From the NCBI RefSeq assembly GCF_000003815.2, contig NC_049982.1, forward strand, positions 25,547,508 through 25,611,507: a stretch of 64,000 nt of DNA, given 5' to 3'. The notes under the pieces were generated by a model. It searched no databases, was not told the DNA's origin, and saw only the letters and a program-made list of their open reading frames with translations. The position numbers and the translations under genes are program-made. The DNA comes from Branchiostoma floridae. Its lineage: Eukaryota; Chordata; Leptocardii; Amphioxiformes; Branchiostomatidae. This document shows, piece after piece, positions 57,201 through 64,000 of the stretch (position 1 is its first letter; each line of letters begins with the position of its first letter).

Positions 57201-60200
57201 GGGGCCCAAAAAGGGTGGCCTGGCTAGCCTGCAGGCTAGCCTGCTGGGCCCAGGCTTTTCCGTAAACCCGTGATTTTTATACTGAGCGTTTAAGTATGAG
57301 CATGGGCATTGTGTATTCGGAGCTGTCAGGAATAGCTCAAATAGCATAAATGACTACAATAAAGAGAATTTAAAAGAAATGATGGACTTAGCGACGATTT
57401 AGTCCCACACCATTGCATGCCTAATTTATATCAATTAGGAACTGTGGCCAACTCCATGTGGTTCACTCCCCTCCCCCCAGTAACACTGATATAAGCCTTC
57501 TCACATTAGTTAGGACGCATGTGCGGCGATAGGTACTGGAACCGGTCTGAGAGGTAGGATGTGAACCATTTTGTAGCATTACTGTCAAAACCCAGCTTCT
57601 TGAGTTTGCCCAGTAGAATATTGTGGTTAACAGTATCAAAAGCTTTCCTTAAATCCAGGAAAAGCGCAACCGTGACCTTGCTACTGTTAAACGCGGACTT
57701 GACATCCTCAACAATCTTCTGGACTGCAGTCGCTGTACTATGATGCTTCCTAAACCCGCTTTGATGTGCTGTGAGAAGATCGTTCCTATCCAAGAAGCGC
57801 GATACTTGGTAGGACACAAGCTTTTCCATCACCTTGGACGTGACACTTAGCACAGACACTGGCCGATAGTTGGCAACGTTAGCCCATGTTCCGGACTTAT
57901 GTATTGGTGAGATCTGCGCCTCCTTCCACTCAGTTGGGACTTCTCCAGTGGAGAGTGACAGATTAAAAATGTGCGTAAGTGGCTTTACTATCACAGGGGC
58001 GGAGTCTTTGAGAAGTCTGGAGGGGATTTTGTCCATCCCTGTCGCTTTCTTTGTTTTTAGCCTCTGGAGTTCATTTAGTACAGTGACTTCATCGACGGAT
58101 TCAAAGCTGAATGTCTTCGTCGGCTCAGGTATGTTGCGAAGAGGGTCCTCCTGAGAAGCTGGCATCCCATCAACAAGTCTTGTTGCACAGGACGTAAAAT
58201 ATTCATTGAAGTCCTGTGCTATTTCGCAGGGAGTAGATGTTGTGGTGTTGTCAGCACGCTCCAAGTGACTGACTACGCTATTAGGTTTGGATTTCCCCGT
58301 GAAATTGTTGATGATTTTCCACATAAGGGATTGGTTACCCTTAGCATCAGTCACAGCTTCGGCAAAATGACTTTTCTTTTCCTTCCTGATCACAGAAGTT
58401 GCCTGGTTCCTGAGAGATCGGTAGATTTCCCAGTCTTTAACATCCCTGGTTTTAATGGCTTTCCGTCTGGCCGCGTCTCGACGACCCATAATGTTTTTCA
58501 CTCTGTCTGTCAACCATGGAGCAGTGTGATTGTTTCCCCGCACAGTTTTGTTGCGAAGAGGAGCATGCTCATCGGCGACAGTCAGAAAAATGTCTTTAAA
58601 GGCGTTCCAGGCCTCGGTGACATCAAAGCAGTCGAGCACTGTGTCCCATCTAGCTGCCTTCAGACTGTCGATGAAGGGTTGCTGGTTATACTGCTTGTAT
58701 GACCTGTACTCACACCGCCGAGCAGCACCGAACACTCTCCCAGCTTTAGCACATGTCAAAATCAGGTTGTGATCAGACGGCCCCCAGGCCACACTTGCAC
58801 TAGACTTGTGCTTGTCCGGGTTCGATACAAATATGTTGTCGATGCATGACTCGGAAGTCTCTGTGATGCGGGTAGGCTGGCGTATGACAGGCTCCAGCTG
58901 GTATAGACCCATTAAGAATTCCACCGACGACATTGAATGAGTAGAGTTCAGCAAGTCAGAATTAAAGTCCCCCATGATAGCAATATCCGCATTCTCTTTT
59001 TCTGCAGCCTGACTGAGGTTGTGAACAAGTGACTCAGCAGAGTTTCTCCAGTCAGGTCCAGAGTTCGGTGGTCGGTACACGCAAGCCAGCAGAGTCTTTC
59101 TCACCTTCTCCGGTTTAATCTCGACACAGCAAACCTCCAAGTCTTCTTGTTCGAGCTCACAGCGTCGTTGGGAAGGAATTGTCTGCTTCACTTACACACC
59201 TATGCCCCCACCTTGTCTGTTCCTGTCGTTCCCGTACAAAGTGTAGCCACTAATTCCCACAGAGGAATCTGGGATGGTATCATTTAAGCGAGTTTCATTA
59301 AGTCCTAGCACATGTATACGTGAGTTCTTAAGAAGTAGCTGCTGAACTTTGTCCAGATGTCTTGAGAGGGAGACCACGTTGTAGAAGGCGTAAACAATGC
59401 CCTTCCTCCAGTCCGGCAATCCCTCTGTAACGGGTCCCGGGTTGGGTGAAACGTCGCCAGCCAACAGTAGCGTTACGCAGGCTAGTAAGTTCAGAGTTTT
59501 TACAGTCCTTACCCTCCATGTAGGTGACCTGGCAAGGGATCTTAGACCTAACAGCCCAGGATTGACTTTTACAGAACTGACATCTTGAGTAATCCATGTT
59601 CCTGTAGTTACATGTACATTACTAGTGGCTTATGTTGGCCTTCGGAAGTCTCGTGAGGTTTCATGCCCAGTGTGTTACTGTGTAATGTTAACTGGCCACG
59701 AACTCTTACGAGAGTGCGTCTCGTGAGATTTTGTAAGGCTGTTGTTTTGAAACTTTGCTAATTACGCTTTGTTTCTATTGGCAGCGGTCCAGCTCACCGT
59801 TGCCGTCTCGGGCGCAGACGAGCTGTGTCCTGTCCCCAGGGGAAACTGTTCATGTGAAACTGTGGAAACGCAAGGCCAATACTGTCCACTCTGCACCTGC
59901 AAGCCGGATGTTACGGACGTAATGTGTTTATTGAATGGTAGGCCAGACCAAATTTATAACAATATCCAGTATATCGGTGTGAGTTATCTAACGTTTTATG
60001 CCCCATAATTATGGCCTTTTTGTCCCCATGCAGTAACGTAGCTAAAACCTTCTTGATATTACTCTCCAAGCAGAGGTCGAATCGCGCAGATATAGTAGTA
60101 GTCGAAAAAATTACACTCGCGCTCTTCCTACCTCTGCCACAGAACGCATAAGGGCAGAGATATCCTTTCAAAATCCGTGTTAGAACTCCGCCCTCTGAAG

Positions 60201-63200
60201 AATAAAAAGATCGTTAGCCAAATAGTTTTACTACCCCGGATTAACGCGCACCCGGCACATGTTCAGCGGGCCGCGCCAGCACCCGCTGCGATCTCTATTC
60301 ACTGACAACAATGGCCGACGTCATTCCTTCCCGGTACATTGAAAGTATCATAACGTAACTTCCTACACCCTGAAAATATTTTGCATCAATTACAAATATA
60401 AATGACATGTTAATATATGAATTAGTAAATTGTCAATTCAATAGATGAACACGCCAATCTATATCTGAGCATGTGGTAAACTGGGAAAAACGCGAGTGAA
60501 TTACTTTTACGGCTGCATGCGGTTGTCGCAAAACGGTCAGCAGTGCGTGAAGCCCGAGTTTTAGAACGTCAACTATGACTGGACAAATCTCGTTTTTAAC
60601 TTCTGTTTGACATCTGACCGTACCTACAAGCGATTGTCCAACGTTTCTAGAACATAGGGACACAAATTATAGCTTGTTTTGACGTATCATGACTCGGCCA
60701 CAACCGATTTTATGGGGTGTTGTTTGCTCCGACTGGCAGACAGGAAACACCCGCGGCGCGCGGGCAGAAACTCCTGACTCCCGTCAAAAACTTAGCACCT
60801 AGTTACAAAACGCCCTGAATGTGTCAAGGTGATTAGATTTAATAGCCTTGTACTGTTCCGTTCTGTGGCAGAGGTAGGAAGAGCGCGAGTGTATTTTTTT
60901 CGACTACTACTATATCTGCGCGATTCGACCTCTGCTTGGAGAGTACTTGATATAATGTACTTTTAATACTGACGCTATCAGCCACCTTCCACCCCGTCAG
61001 ACTTGGAACCAATGATATGCATTTCATGGCTCAATGTTTTAAACATGCACACTCAGTCTGGTTATTTCTGTTAGAAACTTTGCAAGTATAATTTTAAAGC
61101 TAATCCCAAAAATAACAGTATTAAATATCTCTTTAGAACCATGTAACAGTGCATTATAGATGCAACAAAAATTGTATTATAACCATTGCAGTTTTTAGTG
61201 ATATTCCATGGACTGCCTGTTTTTAAAAAACAAACATTTTGTGAAGTATTTTTATCTAGTTTTGTTTAGTTACAAACAAAAGGACTAGTCTAGTACAGTC
61301 AAACCTGTATTAGCGGCCACCTTTGCATAGCAGCCACCTGGCCATAGTGGCCACTTTTTGTCAGTCCCTTGGATTCTACTTGATTTTAGGAGGTGCAATA
61401 AAAAAATCTTTGGCGCACCAGTGCACCAGTAATCAAAAAAATGAATCTCGGGCCCTGTCACGCAACACTTCCAAGTGACGTGTCCTGAAAAAAAACAGGT
61501 CCAAACTTTTTTTAGCTATAACTTTTTAAAATCAATGTCTGACTGAATTAGTTGATGGCGGCTGGTCGGCATGGAACACCTGGAGCGACTCCAGCTGCAA
61601 CTGTGGTGTGGGGTACCGGACCAGATCTCGCACCTGCGACAACCCCCTGCCCATTAACAACGGGACGCTGTGTGAGGGGCCTCTATGGGACATACAACCA
61701 TGCTGCAGGGGTAGGTATTCAGTATCATATAATATTGTCGTGGTGATATCCAACCACAGGACAGACAGCTGTATTGTCCTCTCCAAAAAAAACGACAGCA
61801 ACTGTTTACAATTTAGCATATGCAATTATGGCATTCATTTTTTTTCTACCTGAACTTCCATCTTGCCTGGGTACCATCCGATTTCTACCGGGGCTCCTTC
61901 CAGCGAGTGCAAAGACCCCTAGTAGAAATCGGATAGTACCCGAGATATTCCATACTCGCCTCTCCCAACAAAGCTTGAGGGATTAGCGGGTATACTGAAG
62001 CCTCCATAGAAAATAGGATGGCGCCCAGGCCCACCCCACCGCCAGGCAAGACTGGTATGGATTTGCAACCAAAAACTAAATGTGATCCATGGCACCCACC
62101 CACCCAATGCACCATAAACCCTTCCCAGAAAGAGAGGGTCAGATAAAACACTGACTGAAATGACATGATGGTTTCTTCCTTGATTCCAGGCACCTTTGAC
62201 TGTGACTTTGAGACTGACATGTGTGGCTGGACTCAGAATTCTCAACTTCAAGATAACTTTGACTGGACACGACATCGGGGATCCACAGGTTCTGTCGACA
62301 CAGGACCATCTTTTGACCACACAATGGGGACGAGTAAGTCCTGAAGTTATAGCAATTGATACCTTGTCTTGGTACAAAAATGAATTATAAGACACCAGCT
62401 TGAATTACAAGGTGCTTTGTCCTAGTTATGCAGCCCTTTGAAGGAAATTGCATGCTACCGGTGGCTAAAATCTCTTATTGGAAAATTCCATTGGACATTG
62501 TGCATGTCTTACTGTTATATAGTTACTGTATATCATAATAACCATGTATGTCGTGTTATCATTACAAAAATATTAGTAGTTACTCCATGTGTATACGGTT
62601 TACTGACTATAGATCCATAATGCACCATGTGTGGCAAAGCCTGTCGTTAGATGACTTCATTTACATAGAAATCCGGATATGCCTAGCTAGCCTAGTAGAA
62701 AAGAGGAGGGGGTACCATTGTGGGACTGTGTTTGATAATTAAGTAAGGCAAATATTCTTGTCTTGTAACCCATTGATTTATCGATTCAATGAAGCTATAG
62801 TTACACATGCAGAAACCAGCCATGTGTGATACAGCAACCTGTAGAATGTTGGTGGGACGGTCAAACGTCACATGCGACTAGTATGTGACATTCAATCTTT
62901 CCACCAACACATTACAATACAAGTAGTTTTATCTAATGTGTGATGTAAATTAAGCAATGACGGGTACATAATTTCCGAATGCATTTTGACAAAGGGAATG
63001 ATGCCATTGATACTCTAACAGTAACAGGTTCGGTCAGAAGTGAGAAGAGAAAGATTCGAAAATTTGACTAAATGAAAATTTTTGCCCTCCAGACATAAAT
63101 GGCCACTATGTGTACATTGAGACATCCTCAGCAGGCGCTGGTGACAAGGCACTACTGTCCAGTCCTACAGTCACCACCGACTGTACAAAGTACCTGCGCT

Positions 63201-63358
63201 TCTGGTACCACATGTATGGCAGCGCCATCGAGACGTTGAACGTGTATGTAAGGACAGGGTCTTCTCTTCCAACAGTCCCTATCTTCACTAGGACAGGCGA
63301 GCGGGGCAACCAGTGGCTCCGTGCTGAAGTAGAAATCAGCATCACCGGCAGTTACCAT
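51277..63358 (+). CDS. Secreted/membrane TSP1-MAM protein, 5' part
   Basis: Exons 51277-51331, 59785-59937, 61552-61710, 62190-62333 and 63093-63358, all joined in phase 1 until the last. The first encodes a signal peptide (MRLCPGPALGGLLLLLTA). The second gives a short Cys-rich stretch (ELCPVPRGNCSCE, YCPLCTCKPD), possibly a reduced VWC-like module. The third is a thrombospondin type-1 repeat (WSAWNTWSDSSCNCG, RTRSRTCDNP). The last two form a MAM domain (FDCDFETDMCGWTQ, HYVYIETSSAG, LRFWYHMYGS, QWLRAEVEI); its C-terminal end and everything downstream lie beyond the window. It is probably an extracellular adhesion or matrix protein; I cannot name the orthologue. Intron 1 is 8.4 kb and carries several transposons. 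Confidence 0.82.
51359..53231 (+). mobile_element. 5'-truncated CR1-type LINE with 13-bp target duplication
   Basis: An open frame (to 52978, over 500 aa) encodes a complete reverse transcriptase: FRSKDNTTLQLL, FLDLRKAFDKVWH, GVPQGSVLGPTLF, FADDTSV. The endonuclease is missing. The 3' UTR ends in a CTAGCCC/GGGCTAG-type stem and an (AAAT)n tail. Identical TACCAGGCTCCAC flanks at 51346-51358 and 53232-53244 prove insertion by target-primed reverse transcription. The frame is intact, so the insertion is young. It sits 27 bp past the splice donor of the signal-peptide exon. Confidence 0.95.
53765..53960 (-). mobile_element. tRNA-headed SINE
   Basis: On the minus strand TGGTAGAGCGTTCAGC (box A region) and GGTTCCGAGTTCGATACCC (box B) are well preserved. 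The body TTTGGGAAAGGCACTTCACA is shared with 18375 and 41180. Confidence 0.75.
54427..54665 (-). mobile_element. tRNA-headed SINE with (CAAA)n tail
   Basis: On the minus strand the head GTGGTCGTGTGGCCGCGCAA with GGGTTCGAATCC as box B leads into a body containing two copies of CAGGTCTGTACTG in opposite orientation. It ends in (CAAA)n at 54430-54455. The body and tail show it is a SINE rather than a tRNA gene. Confidence 0.72.
54666..56277. other. Intron 1 of the TSP1-MAM gene, unassigned
   Basis: A+T-rich, no exon with flanking splice signals recognised. CCAAGGACCTCCTTG at about 55191 is another relative of the short hairpin set. Confidence 0.35.
56288..57269. mobile_element. 982-bp inverted-repeat transposon, 10-bp target duplication
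   Basis: GGGTTTACGGAAAAGCCTGG and CCAGGCTTTTCCGTAAACCC are perfect inverted ends, extended by GGCCCAG / CTGGGCC and CTAGCCTG / CAGGCTAG. GTGATTTTTA is duplicated at 56278-56287 and 57270-57279. There is no transposase ORF. A 9-10-bp duplication suggests a Mutator-like origin. Confidence 0.88.
57506..59597 (-). mobile_element. LINE (CR1/L2-like), 3'-truncated, one in-frame stop, 2A-like motif
   Basis: Minus-strand reading runs from a 2A-like NPGP motif (59432-59458) through an endonuclease (LGLNETRLND, GDFNSDLL, SDHNLIL) and the reverse transcriptase up to FLDLRKAFDTVNH and SYLSDRFQ. It then ends before the FADD box. A TAA at 59189-59191 interrupts GGGIGV-VKQTIP, where a Tyr codon is expected. 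Losing the 3' half is unusual for a LINE copy and implies deletion or recombination after insertion. Confidence 0.9.
60060..60945. mobile_element. 886-bp transposon with ~85-bp inverted ends, 8-bp target duplication
   Basis: TACTCTCCAAGCAGAGGTCG ... CTACCTCTGCCACAGAAC at the left is repeated inverted at the right with few differences. CTTGATAT is duplicated at 60052-60059 and 60946-60953. No transposase is visible. The same terminal family is found at 50075-50206 and in the loop at 26346-26545. Confidence 0.93.
61290..61460. repeat. Two adjoining repeat fragments
   Basis: ACAGTCAAACCTGTATTAGC with GGCCACCTTTGCATAGC (related to 6595-6750) is followed by a half copy of the GTGCACC element of 8236-8591, ending GGGCCCTG. 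Confidence 0.55.
61869..61941. repeat. Short inverted repeat
   Basis: GGTACCATCCGATTTCTAC and GTAGAAATCGGATAGTACC pair with one mismatch around a ~30-nt loop, in the intron after the TSP1 exon. Confidence 0.65.
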
Positions 63359-63931
63359 GTAGGTTCAACGTGAAAAAGAAAACTTGTTCATTTTTCTATC
63401 TATGTGTCATGTATCGATTTGTAGAAAAAAAATGGGCACAATGGGCAACCAATGGGTTAAACTATCATTCATCTTTGATATCATGGAAAGATCACTGGAA
63501 GGCTTTGGAGATACTAAATGAAAAATCATCTGGAGATCATGGATCATTGAACTCACACTAAAAGATCGTTGAGGGATATGTCAAATGTGCATTCAACGGT
63601 TTCTTATCCCGGTCTCACCTCTGTGGCCAAGACACATACTAGTAGATAATTCTCAGCCAAAATGTATTTCCATTTGAATAATGATAATAAAAAGGAACGG
63701 CTAAAGTTGTCAACAATGACAGATTTCAGAATCTGCTAAGGAGGCTAACTCAAGTGCATGCATGCAGTATAGAATAAAGTTCATAGGACTTGCTGCATTT
63801 TTTAAATTCATTATACATGTATGAATAAACAATGTATCCAGAGCTCTACACAAGAATTTGTTGCTCCATGTCTACTAAATGTTAGAGCCATTTGAGGTCG
63901 TTTGAGGTCATTGACTGGAGGCCAGGTGACA

Positions 63932-63965
63932 GGAGACCTGGCGCATCCCCGTCTCATATTAGCTA
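63932..63965 (+). repeat. SINE 3'-body fragment
   Basis: GGAGACCTGGCGCATCCCCG matches the end of the SINE at 50375-50712. Confidence 0.6.
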
Positions 63966-64000
63966 GAAGAAAGAGTATGCCACCCTGTAAGGGGCGGTAT

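Overview
The window looks like nuclear DNA of a cephalochordate (amphioxus, Branchiostoma-like). The genes are intron-rich, and the two best-recognised ones are chordate/bilaterian: an attractin orthologue and the notochord homeobox gene Not. The intergenic and intronic DNA is crowded with short terminal-inverted-repeat elements, tRNA-headed SINEs, CR1-like LINEs and minisatellites. Two runs of N mark assembly gaps (38006-38420 and 40557-40656). Species is inferred; no ribosomal or mitochondrial marker is present.

Layout. (1) 170-2426, plus strand: a complete three-exon gene for a ~406-aa TPR-like protein that I cannot name. (2) 4109-20477, plus strand: the 3' half of an attractin (ATRN/ATRNL1) gene in 19 exons. 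It runs from the last kelch blade through PSI modules, two laminin-EGF modules, the membrane-proximal domain, the transmembrane segment and a cytoplasmic tail ending in GTCI. CUB, EGF and the other kelch exons are not in the window, and the C-type lectin domain of vertebrate attractins is absent from its expected place. Two splice junctions of this gene have been amplified into tandem arrays whose periods are multiples of three: a 114-bp array over a PSI-exon acceptor (7417-7758) and a 42-bp array over the penultimate exon's donor (19376-20173). In the 42-bp array 17 of 19 units carry a GT splice donor in the same phase. This is the most unusual thing in the window. (3) 20478-31300: no confident gene; a CCAAT/octamer/TATA promoter-like block with an orphan first exon (25972-26114), palindromic elements, a minus-strand LINE (26643-29745) broken by a MITE, and a solo LTR (30289-30806). 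(4) 31597-32428, plus strand: a three-exon gene for a ~90-aa secreted peptide precursor. (5) 33000-39400: repeats, including a GTCGTAC minisatellite. (6) 39456-45993, minus strand: Not, three exons, with an eh1 Groucho-binding motif and a Q50 homeodomain split by an intron. (7) 46000-51270: intergenic, rich in small hairpins, MITEs and a tRNA-derived SINE. (8) 51277-63358 onward, plus strand: the 5' part of a secreted or membrane protein (signal peptide, short Cys-rich module, TSP1, MAM) whose first intron holds a 5'-truncated CR1 LINE, a 982-bp inverted-repeat transposon and a 3'-truncated LINE with a 2A-like motif.

Attractin is a type I membrane protein linked in vertebrates to ubiquitin-ligase-coupled signalling, and Not is an embryonic axial transcription factor; nothing suggests they act in one pathway. 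Their proximity is of interest because human ATRNL1 lies in the region of VAX1/EMX2 (10q25-26) and human NOTO lies beside EMX1 (2p13), so the window may keep an ancestral linkage. All exon boundaries were read by eye from GT/AG signals, phase and similarity to remembered family sequences; no alignment was run.
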